A program made the position numbers and the translations under genes. The notes under the pieces were generated by a model that saw only the letters and a program-made list of their open reading frames with translations, had not been told where the DNA came from and did no database searches. From JBBRTJ01 sp038244535 (GTDB lineage: Bacteria > Actinomycetota > Acidimicrobiia > Acidimicrobiales > Ilumatobacteraceae): a DNA stretch of 23,146 nucleotides. The first letter of the stretch is position 1, and each line of letters starts with the position of its first letter. Shown here piece by piece: positions 1 through 7,605 of the stretch. The stretch is from contig JBBRTJ010000063.1 in the NCBI GenBank assembly GCA_038244535.1, positions 1 through 23,146 of the forward strand, written 5' to 3'.

Positions 1-133
1 AGCCAGCGAGTTGGGGCGACGCGTCGCGGCCGAGGCTCGTCCGATCGACGACCACCGCTCGACGGCGGCCTACCGCAGCCATGCGATCTCGGTGCTGTCG
101 GCACGGCTGTTGAAGCGGGGGTTCCCGGCATGA
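1..133 (+). CDS. Molybdenum hydroxylase FAD-binding subunit, C-terminal fragment
   Basis: Only the last 43 codons are in the window, read from base 2 to the TGA at 131-133. The tail contains the segment PIDDHRSTAAYRSHAISVL, which matches the C-terminal CO_deh_flav_C domain of CoxM/XDH FAD subunits, where a D-x-R-x-T/S-x-x-Y-R-x-H motif precedes the final helix. The family's role is to pass electrons from the 2Fe-2S subunit through FAD to the acceptor. The stop overlaps the next start in ATGA, so the two are translationally coupled and the M-S-L subunit order of three-gene molybdenum hydroxylases is kept. The N-terminal FAD-binding part lies upstream of the window. The assignment rests on a short tail plus the operon context. 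Confidence 0.85.
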   Translation, partial: ASELGRRVAAEARPIDDHRSTAAYRSHAISVLSARLLKRGFPA

Positions 134-627
134 GCGAGGCCTACCGACTGCACATCAACGGCGCCGAGCACGATGTGGTTGACGCCTGGCTCGGCGAGAG
201 CCTGCTCTACGTGATTCGTGAGCGGTTGGGGCTGCCCGGGGCCAAGGGCGCCTGTGAGCAGGGCGAGTGCGGCTCGTGCTCGGTGCTGGTCGACGACCTG
301 CTCGTGTGCTCGTGCCTCGTCATGGCGGCCTCGGCTGTCGGGCAGTCGATCACCACGGTCGAGGGCCTCAGCGACGGTGGCCCGCTGACAAGGGTGCAAC
401 GAGCCTTCATCGACGAAGGTGCGGTGCAGTGCGGGTTCTGCACGCCAGGCCTCGTCGTGGCCGTGCACGACCTGCTGCGGCGCGGACCCGACCCCTCTGA
501 GCTCGAGGTGCGCGAGGCCCTCTCGGGCAACCTGTGCCGTTGCACGGGGTACGGCCGGATCTTGGCCGCCGTAGCGGCCGCGGTGGCTGCCGACGATGAC
601 GACGAGACGAGCGCGCCTCATGGTTGA
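130..627 (+). CDS. Molybdenum hydroxylase 2Fe-2S subunit (XDH/CoxS family)
   Basis: This 165-aa protein carries both iron-sulfur centres of the family. The plant-ferredoxin-type cluster has C42, C47, C50 and C62 (C-x4-C-x2-C-x11-C, in CEQGECGSCSVLVDD). The second cluster has C101 and C104 in QCGFCTPG, and C136 and C138 in GNLCRCTGY. It relays electrons from the molybdopterin site of the large subunit to the FAD subunit; the complex is cytoplasmic. Length is normal for the family (about 155-170 aa). The ATG overlaps the preceding stop by 4 nt and the 3' end overlaps the large subunit gene, as expected for a coupled three-subunit operon. The identification as the small subunit is firm. Whether the substrate is xanthine or another purine or heterocycle is not shown by this subunit. 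Confidence 0.96.
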   Translation: MSEAYRLHINGAEHDVVDAWLGESLLYVIRERLGLPGAKGACEQGECGSCSVLVDDLLVCSCLVMAASAVGQSITTVEGLSDGGPLTRVQRAFIDEGAVQCGFCTPGLVVAVHDLLRRGPDPSELEVREALSGNLCRCTGYGRILAAVAAAVAADDDDETSAPHG

Positions 628-2917
628 CGTCGCCACGACCCCGAGGACGAGCGCTCCGGTCCGCCACGGCGAGCTGGGCACGAGTGCGCTGCGGCCCGAT
701 GCCACGGCCAAGGTGCAAGGTCGCTTCGCTTTCAGCTCCGACCTGTGGGCCGAGGGCGCTCTCTGGGGACGCACCCTGCGATCGCCCCACGCCCATGCCC
801 GGATCGTGCACATCGACGTGTCGGCGGCATGGCAGATCAGCGGCGTCGAGGCGATCCTCACCGCCGACGACGTGCCGGGGAAGGCCACCTACGGCCTGAT
901 CGTGGCGGACCAGCCGGTGTTGGCCCGAGATGTGGTGCGCTACGTCGGCGAGCCCGTTGCGGTGGTGGCCGCCGACCATCCCGAGACGGCCCGCCGAGCG
1001 TGCGAGGCCATCGTGGTGGACTACGAGGTGCTCGAACCCCTCGTCGACGCCGAGCGGGCCATCGGCGCAACGGTGCCGATCCACCCGGACGGCAACGTGT
1101 TGCGCCACCAGCTCGTCGTGCATGGCGACCCCGATGCTGTTCACGGTGACGTGCAGGTCGAAGGCACCTACGAGCTGGGCATGCAGGACCAGGCGTTCCT
1201 CGGGCTCGAAGCGGCGATGGCCGTGCCTGACGAAGGTGGTGGCGGTGTCGAGCTGTACGTCGCCACCCAGTGGCTGCACGAGGACCAGCGTCAGGTCGCG
1301 GCCTGCCTCGGCCTGCCCGTCGACCGGGTGCGTCTCGTGCTCGGTGGCGTCGGTGGCGCCTTCGGGGCCAGAGAGGACATCAGCCTCCAGGTCCACACCT
1401 GCCTGCTCGCGCTGCGCACCGGACGTCCGGTCCGGATCCTGTACGGACGCGACGAGAGCTTCGTCGGGCACGTCCATCGCCATCCGGCTCGCATCTGGAT
1501 GCGCCACCACGCCGACCGCGACGGCACGTTGCGCAAGGTCGAGGCCCGCATGGTGTTCGACGGGGGCGCGTACTGCTCGACGTCGCCGGCGGTGCTCGTC
1601 AACGCGGTCACGTTGGCCGTCGGTCCATACCGCTGCGACCACGCGTTCATCGACGGCTGGGCGGTGCGCACGAACAACCCGCCCTGCGGTGCGATGCGCG
1701 GGTTCGGCGTCGTGCAGGCGTGCTTTGCCCACGAGTCGCAGATGGACCGCTTGGCCGCGGCGTGCGGGCTCGACCCGATCGAGCTGCGCCTTCGCAACGT
1801 CATCCGCACCGGCGACGTGATGCCAACGGGGCAGGTGCTCGACAGCGTCGCGCCGGTCGAGCGTTGCATCCGCGAGACGGCTGCCCTCCCGATGCCGGCC
1901 GAGCCGGTCGGGGGCCTCGACGGCGATGTGATGCGCCTCCCCGGGGGCGCGGGTCGCACCGCCGATGCCGGCCACATCCGCCGCGGCGTCGGCTTTGCCG
2001 TGTCGATCAAGAACCTCATGTACTCCGAGGGCTTCGACGACTACGCAACGGCTCGCTGCACGCTGGCCGACGGTGTCGCGTCGCTCAAGGTGGCAACGTC
2101 GGAGGTCGGGCAGGGCTTCGTCACGTTGGCCGGGCAGATCGCCCGGACCGTGCTCGGCGTCGACGACGTCGTCGTCGAGCCCGCCGACACGACCATCGGC
2201 TCGGCCGGCTCCACCTCGGCCAGCCGACAGACCTGGATGTCGGGCGGGGCCGTCGACGCCGCCTGCCGGGCCGTGCGCGAACGCCTCTTCGAGCACATCG
2301 GTCAGGCCCACGGCATCGATCCGATTCGCCTGGCGATCGACGGCGTCGACGTGATCGACACCATGGGCGACCTGCGCGTCGCGGTGGCGACTGCCACCGC
2401 CGGTGAGCGCTTCACCGAGACCGTCGAGCACCACCACCCTCCGACCGAGGAGCTCGACGAACGTGGTCAGGGCCGGTGCCACGTCGCCTTTGCCTTCGTG
2501 GCCCACCGCGCCGTGGTCGACGTCGACCCCGAGCTCGGGCTGGTCAAGGTGGTGCAGGTCGCCACCGCGCAAGACGTCGGCCGCGTGCTCAACCCCCTCT
2601 CGGCGCTCGGCCAGGTCGAAGGTGGCATCGCGCAGGGTCTCGGTCTTGCGGTCATGGAGGAGCTCATCGTCGACGGCGGCCGCATTCGCAACGCCTCGTT
2701 CACCGACTACCTCCTACCCACCTTCCTCGACGCTCCCGACGTCGTCGTGTCCTTCATCGAGGAGCCCGAGCCGCGGGCGCCACTCGGGGCCAAGGGCATT
2801 GGTGAGCCGCCCACCATCTCTTCGACGCCGGCCATCGTGGCCGCCATCAGGGCCGCGACCGGCAAGGCTCTGACCCGCGTGCCGGTGCGCCCCCAGGACA
2901 TCGCCCTCGGGCGCTGA
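620..2917 (+). CDS. Xanthine dehydrogenase-type large (molybdopterin) subunit
   Basis: About 765 aa, with the family's normal length. The N-terminal half has the a/b hammerhead domain (TLRSPHAHARI, YVGEPVAVVAADHPETA). The C-terminal part has the molybdopterin-binding domain, including GGVGGAFGARED, GAMRGFGVVQACFAHESQMD and TIGSAGSTSASRQTW. The catalytic Glu lies in GAKGIGEPP near the C terminus (about residue 729). The active-site loop reads RGFG, as in xanthine dehydrogenases (PucD/XdhA type), and not the Cys-containing CO dehydrogenase loop. The expected reaction is hydroxylation of a purine or similar N-heterocycle. I chose the ATG at 620 (8-nt overlap with the small subunit); an in-frame ATG at 596 would add eight residues with a 32-nt overlap. 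No strong ribosome-binding site decides between them. Confidence 0.93.
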   Translation: MVDVATTPRTSAPVRHGELGTSALRPDATAKVQGRFAFSSDLWAEGALWGRTLRSPHAHARIVHIDVSAAWQISGVEAILTADDVPGKATYGLIVADQPVLARDVVRYVGEPVAVVAADHPETARRACEAIVVDYEVLEPLVDAERAIGATVPIHPDGNVLRHQLVVHGDPDAVHGDVQVEGTYELGMQDQAFLGLEAAMAVPDEGGGGVELYVATQWLHEDQRQVAACLGLPVDRVRLVLGGVGGAFGAREDISLQVHTCLLALRTGRPVRILYGRDESFVGHVHRHPARIWMRHHADRDGTLRKVEARMVFDGGAYCSTSPAVLVNAVTLAVGPYRCDHAFIDGWAVRTNNPPCGAMRGFGVVQACFAHESQMDRLAAACGLDPIELRLRNVIRTGDVMPTGQVLDSVAPVERCIRETAALPMPAEPVGGLDGDVMRLPGGAGRTADAGHIRRGVGFAVSIKNLMYSEGFDDYATARCTLADGVASLKVATSEVGQGFVTLAGQIARTVLGVDDVVVEPADTTIGSAGSTSASRQTWMSGGAVDAACRAVRERLFEHIGQAHGIDPIRLAIDGVDVIDTMGDLRVAVATATAGERFTETVEHHHPPTEELDERGQGRCHVAFAFVAHRAVVDVDPELGLVKVVQVATAQDVGRVLNPLSALGQVEGGIAQGLGLAVMEELIVDGGRIRNASFTDYLLPTFLDAPDVVVSFIEEPEPRAPLGAKGIGEPPTISSTPAIVAAIRAATGKALTRVPVRPQDIALGR

Positions 2918-2975
2918 GCTCTGCGCTGGCGAACCGAGGGGCGCGCTAGGTTCGCCGGAACCCTGGTGACGGCTT

Positions 2976-2980
2976 GGAGG
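2976..2980 (+). promoter_or_regulatory. Ribosome binding site deciding the phosphoribosyltransferase start
   Basis: GGAGG lies 5 nt before the GTG at 2986. It supports the GTG start over the in-frame TTG at 2974, which overlaps the site. Confidence 0.75.
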
Positions 2981-2985
2981 TCGGT

Positions 2986-3489
2986 GTGTCGGACGAGCGT
3001 GAGCGGCTGTCGTGGTCGGTGTTCGGGGAGGCGTCCCGATCGCTCGCCCACCAGGTCGCCGACGATGGCTACGAGCCCGACATCATCCTGGCCATCGCCC
3101 GAGGTGGGCTGCTGGTGGCGGGTGCGCTCGGGTACGCGCTCAGCGTGAAGAACCTCTACACGATGAACGTCGAGTACTACACGGGGATCGATCAGCGCCT
3201 CGAGGTGCCGATGATCCTGCCGCCGACTCCCGAACTGGTGAACCTCGAGAGCGCCCGCGTGCTGATTGCCGACGACGTGGCCGACACGGGCCACACGTTG
3301 GCGCTCGTGAAGCAGTTCTGCACGGGCAAGGTGGCCGAGGTGCGCTCGGTGGTGCTGTACGAAAAGCCGCGGTCCGTCGTGCGCTGCGAGTACGTGTGGA
3401 AGCACACCGACTTGTGGATCGAGTTCCCGTGGAGCGATCAGCCCCCGGTGGCCATGCCTCGCAAGGGCACCCACGCCGCCGAGATCTGA
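2986..3489 (+). CDS. Phosphoribosyltransferase (xanthine/guanine/hypoxanthine type)
   Basis: A 167-aa type I phosphoribosyltransferase. The PRPP-binding motif VLIADDVADTGHTL is at residues 92-105, with the adjacent Asp pair D96-D97. An upstream flexible-loop region and an ILAIARGGLLVAGALGYAL segment (residues 34-52) match the PRPP/pyrophosphate loop of 6-oxopurine enzymes. It probably converts xanthine, guanine or a related base plus PRPP to the nucleotide. The start is set at the GTG at 2986 because GGAGG at 2976-2980 lies 5 nt upstream; an in-frame TTG at 2974 overlaps that site and is unlikely. It follows the xanthine dehydrogenase-type genes after 68 nt, so salvage sits next to oxidation of the same class of bases. 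Base specificity is inferred only. Confidence 0.9.
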   Translation: MSDERERLSWSVFGEASRSLAHQVADDGYEPDIILAIARGGLLVAGALGYALSVKNLYTMNVEYYTGIDQRLEVPMILPPTPELVNLESARVLIADDVADTGHTLALVKQFCTGKVAEVRSVVLYEKPRSVVRCEYVWKHTDLWIEFPWSDQPPVAMPRKGTHAAEI

Positions 3490-3526
3490 GCGTCTCGCCC
3501 GGGACCTCTCGTCCCGCGGCACCAAC

Positions 3527-3567
3527 TTGTGCGTTGAAAGAGCAGCGGGTGCGCTTTCGACGCACAA
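3527..3567. terminator. Long hairpin between convergent genes, probable bidirectional terminator
   Basis: The left arm TTGTGCGTTGAAAG (3527-3540) pairs with the right arm CTTTCGACGCACAA (3554-3567), 14 bp with a single G-T wobble, around a 13-nt loop. It sits between the stop of the phosphoribosyltransferase (3489) and the stop of the minus-strand FAD oxidoreductase (3574), where a terminator for both is expected. There is no T-tract, which is common for actinomycete terminators. A dispersed palindromic repeat is the alternative. Confidence 0.7.
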
Positions 3568-3573
3568 CCGCAG

Positions 3574-5130
3574 TCAGGTCGTGGCGAGGATGGCCCGAGC
3601 GGCGTTGCGGCCGCTGGCGCCCCAGACCCCCGCGCCCGGGAACGTGGCTGCGCCAGTGAGCCACAGGCCCCGGACCGGGGTGCGGTAGCGGGTCAGCTCG
3701 GGCTGCTTGCCGAGCAGCGCGGTCAGGGGCGTGCCGGCGAAGCTGGTGGCGTACCCGCGCGGCATGAAGAACTCGTCCTCGTAGCTGACCGGCGTCATGA
3801 CGCGCCAGCGGCGCACACCGTCCAGGAAGCCGGGCTCGAGCAGTGACGCAAAGACCTCGAGCCATCGCTCGGGTTCCCGGCTGTCGGGCCAGCCGCCGGC
3901 CAGCCGGTAGGGCGTGTGCAGTGCCTCGAGGCTGAGCACGTGGCCACCGTCGGGCCCCGGAACCATCATCGAGGGGTCGAGCACCGACGGGAGGTTGGCG
4001 AAGAACATGGGGCGCTCGGCGATTCGACCGTGCAGGAGCAGGCCGTGAGCGCGGGCGACGTCGTCCATGCTCGGCGACACGATGCACGTCGGCACCAGCG
4101 GGTCGTCGATGCCCAGCGCAGCCATCACCGTGGGGTCGACCTGGCGGTAGCGGGGGAGCGCGCTCACGACGGCATCGAGCTTGGACTCGTAGCCCTCGTG
4201 GACCGGGGCCGTCCGCCACCGATCGACGAGGTCACCCGCGGCGGCGGGCGGTTGGCGCAGCCACGACACGAAGGTCTCGCGCGGGTCGCAGGCCGACACC
4301 ACGAGCGGTGCCTCGAGAAGCGAGCCGTCCGCCAGCTCAACGCCGCGCACCGCGTCGCCCTCGCAGGTGATGGCGGTGACTCGGCTGCTGCACCGCACCG
4401 TTCCGCCCGCGGCGAGGACCGAGGCGAGAACCGCACTGGGCACGGCGCCGCTGCCCCCCACGGGTCGTCCGACGGTGGCGACGTGCTTGATCGCGTACCC
4501 GATCGCGCCCAGGCCCGTGCCGGGCGTGTACGGCGACAGGCCCCACACGGCCGGCCCGGTGGTGATGAGGGGCATCATCACCGCGTCGGAGGTGAAGAAC
4601 GAGCGCATGACCTCCGCGACGGTCATGCGGCTCCAGCGCAGCATGGTGGCGACGCCGGCACCATGGCGGGCGGCGACCTTGCTCAGCACGGATCGTGACG
4701 TCGGCGGGTCGTTGGCGACGGCGAGCACGAGCTCGGCGATCGGCTTGGCGGCCCTGACGTATCGGCGGTAGCCGTCGACCTCGCCGGGATGGGTCAGTCG
4801 CAGGCTCTCGAGCGTGCGTTCGACATCGTGGAAGATGGCCCAGGCCGGTGAGCCGTCGTAGCTGATGTGGAGCTGTGCGGGTTCGACGTCGAGGTAGGCG
4901 AGCCCGTGGCGGGCGAGGTCGAGCTCGTCCATCACCGGCGTCGTGCGAAACACGGTGTGATCGCAGTTGCAGATGTTGACGCGGGCGCCGAGTGCGTCGA
5001 CCGTCGAGGCGCAACCCCCAACGGACTTGCGCGCTTCGAGCAGCACGGTGTCGATGCCGGCGCGTTGCAGGTAGGCGGCGCAGATCAGGCCGTTGTGACC
5101 AGCACCGATGACGATCGCCCCCGGATGCAT
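3574..5130 (-). CDS. Phytoene desaturase/PYROXD2-like FAD-dependent oxidoreductase
   Basis: A 518-aa flavoprotein. The N-terminal dinucleotide-binding motif is G-A-G-H-N-G (residues 9-14) followed by E32 at the end of the second strand and KSVGGCAST, typical of the amine-oxidase/phytoene-desaturase superfamily. The C-terminal FAD motif is in GLWLTGAATFPGAGVWGASG. The architecture and the motif GAGHNGL match the NAD(P)/FAD-dependent oxidoreductases related to PYROXD2 (crtI superfamily), not true carotenoid enzymes, since no crtB or other carotenoid gene is nearby. GAGG (5139-5142, minus) lies 8 nt before the ATG. It follows the lipoprotein gene on the same strand after 57 nt. Substrate unknown. 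Confidence 0.9.
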   Translation of the reverse strand: MHPGAIVIGAGHNGLICAAYLQRAGIDTVLLEARKSVGGCASTVDALGARVNICNCDHTVFRTTPVMDELDLARHGLAYLDVEPAQLHISYDGSPAWAIFHDVERTLESLRLTHPGEVDGYRRYVRAAKPIAELVLAVANDPPTSRSVLSKVAARHGAGVATMLRWSRMTVAEVMRSFFTSDAVMMPLITTGPAVWGLSPYTPGTGLGAIGYAIKHVATVGRPVGGSGAVPSAVLASVLAAGGTVRCSSRVTAITCEGDAVRGVELADGSLLEAPLVVSACDPRETFVSWLRQPPAAAGDLVDRWRTAPVHEGYESKLDAVVSALPRYRQVDPTVMAALGIDDPLVPTCIVSPSMDDVARAHGLLLHGRIAERPMFFANLPSVLDPSMMVPGPDGGHVLSLEALHTPYRLAGGWPDSREPERWLEVFASLLEPGFLDGVRRWRVMTPVSYEDEFFMPRGYATSFAGTPLTALLGKQPELTRYRTPVRGLWLTGAATFPGAGVWGASGRNAARAILATT

Positions 5131-5187
5131 GGGTCCATCCTCGCAGCACCCTGCGCCGCGCCCGGTGGCGGAGAAGCGCTACTCGCG

Positions 5188-6255
5188 CTACCCAGCGTCG
5201 TTGCGGCGCAGTGTCGAACCGATGCCTTCGGCCACGGTGTAGAGGTGCTGCGCGTCGGTGGTGAAACCGATCGCCTCGCCCGGTCCGGACGCGAATCGGC
5301 ATGGTGCCAGGGGCTGGGTGGCAAGGAGCGCGGCCAGGGTCTGGCCCGGAGCCCGCCACCACAGGAACGTCTCGCTCGGGTTCTTCACGACGAGCCAACG
5401 ACCGTCGGCGGAGACGTCGGCCGCGGTCGGCCCGACCTTGGCGTTGACCGCCCCCGTCAGGGTGCCGATGATCGTGGCCACGACCGAGGCGCCGGCGCGC
5501 AGCTTGGTCCTCGGCACGACGTAGACCGTCGATCGCTTCGACGGGTCGAGGGCCTTGGCCACGAGCACGGCGTCGCCGGTGTCAGGATCGATGGCGAGGC
5601 TCTCGACGTCGTGGGGCCCGTCGGGGTAGCTGACCGTGATGGTCTGGACCTTGGTCACGGTGAGCGTCGACGGCGGTGTCGGGCCGAGGGTGGGCTCGGG
5701 GAACCGGTACAGCTGCACACGGGACCGGAAGCCGAAGTTGTCGCCCGTGTCGGCCGCCCACACCCACGGCACGCCCTTGGCCGAGGTGGACAGCGCGATG
5801 TCCTCCCAGTCGATGGCGACGGCCCCGGCCACGGTGACCGTGGTGACGATGTGGGCGGCTTCGTCGAGCACGAAGACGCGGTTCACATCGCCACTGTCGT
5901 TGTGGGTCCAGAGCGCGCCCAAGTTGCGTCGACCCAGGGCGACCCCACTCAGCTCGGTGAGCGGTGAAGCGACGGCACCAAGGGTGACCATGGTCCAGGC
6001 CGGGCAGGCCGGCGTTGATGGCACCGCCATCCGCTGGGCCAGCGGGGAAGGACCGGCCGGATCATCGTCGATCGTGTCGGTCGGGGGCGCCGCGTCCGCG
6101 GTCGGGTGGGCGGCCAGCGCAGTCGGGTTCGAGGTCGTCGGCGCGGGTGCGGTCAGCCGAGCCGCGCCGGTGGCCGCCGTGCGCCCGCAACCGCCCGCGA
6201 GAACAGCGGCCACGGCCACGGCGACCGCCGCGAGCGGCCATCGGCGGGCGCTCAT
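5188..6255 (-). CDS. Secreted beta-propeller-like lipoprotein, function unknown
   Basis: A 355-aa protein starting with a signal peptide: basic n-region (SARRW), an Ala/Val hydrophobic stretch, then the lipobox-like LAGGC with C23 as the lipidated residue. After a Pro/Thr-rich linker (residues 27-75) there are repeated strand motifs such as LWTHNDSGDVNRVFVLD, IDWEDIAL, WAADTGDNFGFRSRVQLYR and VESLAIDPDTGDAVLVAK, which resemble the blades of an uncharacterised bacterial beta-propeller family. The ATG at 6255 overlaps the stop of the upstream amidohydrolase in ATGA, so the two are co-translated. Reading through further upstream in this frame gives only Arg/Pro-rich, non-protein-like sequence, so this start is favoured. 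I do not know its function; an extracytoplasmic binding or hydrolytic role is possible. Confidence 0.85.
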   Translation of the reverse strand: MSARRWPLAAVAVAVAAVLAGGCGRTAATGAARLTAPAPTTSNPTALAAHPTADAAPPTDTIDDDPAGPSPLAQRMAVPSTPACPAWTMVTLGAVASPLTELSGVALGRRNLGALWTHNDSGDVNRVFVLDEAAHIVTTVTVAGAVAIDWEDIALSTSAKGVPWVWAADTGDNFGFRSRVQLYRFPEPTLGPTPPSTLTVTKVQTITVSYPDGPHDVESLAIDPDTGDAVLVAKALDPSKRSTVYVVPRTKLRAGASVVATIIGTLTGAVNAKVGPTAADVSADGRWLVVKNPSETFLWWRAPGQTLAALLATQPLAPCRFASGPGEAIGFTTDAQHLYTVAEGIGSTLRRNDAG

Positions 6256-7556
6256 CTCGCCCCGCCCCGACGCCTCGCCAGTTCCACTCCGAGATCGTGG
6301 GCGACCTCGACGGCAGGGACCGCCACCAGCTCGCCGTCGCGCACCAGCACCCGCCCGGCCACCACGACGTGCTTGGCTCGCCGGCCGGGGTTGGCCCACA
6401 CGAGGCCCGCTAGGGGGTCGGCGACACCGGCGTCGGACGGGCCGGTGACATCGAAGCACACGAGGTCGGCCGCGGACCCCGGCGCGAGTCGCCCGAGCTC
6501 GGGCCGGCCGAGGCCATCCGCGCTGCCGGCCGTCGCCATGGTCAGCACGTCCAACGCCGTGAGCGGCCGGCCGGTCAGTGGTGCCACCTGCATCGCCAAG
6601 CGGGCGTCGGACAAGAGGTGGCCGGCATCGTTCGAACCGCCTCCGCTGGTGCCGAGCCCAACGGCGATGCCGGCGTCGAGCAGCGCGCCGGCTTCGGCCA
6701 CGCCCCACCCCATGGGCAGATCGCATCCGGGTGCGTGGGTGGCGGTCACACCGGCGCCGACGAGGCGGGCACGTTCGGCCGGGGTGATGGCGCACAGGTG
6801 GGCCAGGGTCACGTCCGGGGCCAGCCAGCCCCACTCGTCGAGCAGGTCGATGGGGCGACGGCCGTAGCGCTCGGCAGCCCGCTCGACGTCGACGACCTCG
6901 TTGGCCTGGGTGCGTCGCCGGAGCCCCCGGCGGGCCGCCACCTCGGCCAGCGCATCGAAGGTGGCACGGGCATCGCTGTGGACGCCGGCCGGACCCACGG
7001 CGATCTGAACGAGGTCACCATCGTGGAGCGCGGCAGCGATGGCGTCAGCGCTCGCCGCAGCGACGTCTGGGTCATCGCCGGCGCTGCCGCGGACGAACAC
7101 GATGCGGGCCCCGAGCTCGGTGGCGGCGGCGACTGTGGCGCGGGCCAGGAGAACCGGATCGACCTCGGGCGGCCAGGTCAGGTGGTGGTCGGCCACGGTG
7201 GTGACGCCGCACAGCAGCGACTCGGCCAAGCCGACCCGGGCCGCGAGGCGCACGAGCTCGAGGTCGACGTCGGCCTGGCGGTAGGCGGCGGCCATGATCG
7301 AGAGCCAGTCACGCATCGCCACGTGGCGCGTTCCGGGCAGCGTTCGAAACGCGCTCTGGAGGAGGTGGTGGTGGGCGTTGACGAGCCCAGGGATCACGAC
7401 GCACCCTGTGGCGTCGAGCTCGGTGACGTCACCTCCGTCGGGAACCGTGCCGCCCTCGGCGACGGCCACGACCCTGCCCAGTGCACAGGCGACGGTCACT
7501 CGCGAGAGCACCTGCGTGCCCGTCCACACCAGGTCGGCTCCTCGTACCAGCAGCAT
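6252..7556 (-). CDS. Amidohydrolase-superfamily protein, 8-oxoguanine/guanine deaminase-like, incomplete metal site
   Basis: A 434-aa protein with the composite N-terminal strand domain, the PGLVNAHHHLLQSAFR motif (HxH at H62 and H64) and the deaminase-type segments ESLLCGVTTVADHHL, LAHLCAI (H253) and GSNDAGHLLSDARLAMQ. Overall organisation is closest to the 8-oxoguanine deaminase/hydroxyatrazine hydrolase group (triazine and purine deaminases). However, the usual HTHxxE at strand 5 is R215-T216-Q217-A-N-E, and the usual catalytic Asp in GVDGSxSND is S304 in GTSGGGSND, so a metal-ligand His and the catalytic Asp appear to be missing. Activity is therefore doubtful or altered. The ATG at 7556 is chosen because MLLVRGADLVW begins the conserved fold. 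It is the first gene of a minus operon and divergent from the creatininase gene. Confidence 0.87.
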   Translation of the reverse strand: MLLVRGADLVWTGTQVLSRVTVACALGRVVAVAEGGTVPDGGDVTELDATGCVVIPGLVNAHHHLLQSAFRTLPGTRHVAMRDWLSIMAAAYRQADVDLELVRLAARVGLAESLLCGVTTVADHHLTWPPEVDPVLLARATVAAATELGARIVFVRGSAGDDPDVAAASADAIAAALHDGDLVQIAVGPAGVHSDARATFDALAEVAARRGLRRRTQANEVVDVERAAERYGRRPIDLLDEWGWLAPDVTLAHLCAITPAERARLVGAGVTATHAPGCDLPMGWGVAEAGALLDAGIAVGLGTSGGGSNDAGHLLSDARLAMQVAPLTGRPLTALDVLTMATAGSADGLGRPELGRLAPGSAADLVCFDVTGPSDAGVADPLAGLVWANPGRRAKHVVVAGRVLVRDGELVAVPAVEVAHDLGVELARRRGGAR

Positions 7557-7605
7557 CGCTCCATCGTCGCAGCTGCGGCCGGGTCGCCCGGTAGCGTCAC
7601 CGCTG
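7557..7605. promoter_or_regulatory. Divergent promoter region between amidohydrolase and creatininase genes
   Basis: This 49-bp gap separates two divergent start codons. On the + strand TAGCGT (7592-7597) is a -10-like TANNNT box and ends 8 nt before the ATG at 7606. No Shine-Dalgarno sequence precedes that ATG, so a leaderless transcript is likely. No clear -10 box was found for the minus-strand gene. Confidence 0.5.

Noticed and set aside
407..2572. Very long minus-strand open frame opposite the molybdenum hydroxylase genes
   Set aside because: High GC leaves antisense frames free of stops. Its translation is rich in His, Arg, Asp and Val without domain motifs, while the + strand carries intact XDH motifs.
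6256..6834. N-terminal extension of the lipoprotein frame
   Set aside because: The extra residues are Arg/Pro-rich shadow sequence of the amidohydrolase; a signal peptide and lipobox begin at 6255 and the ATGA overlap fits.
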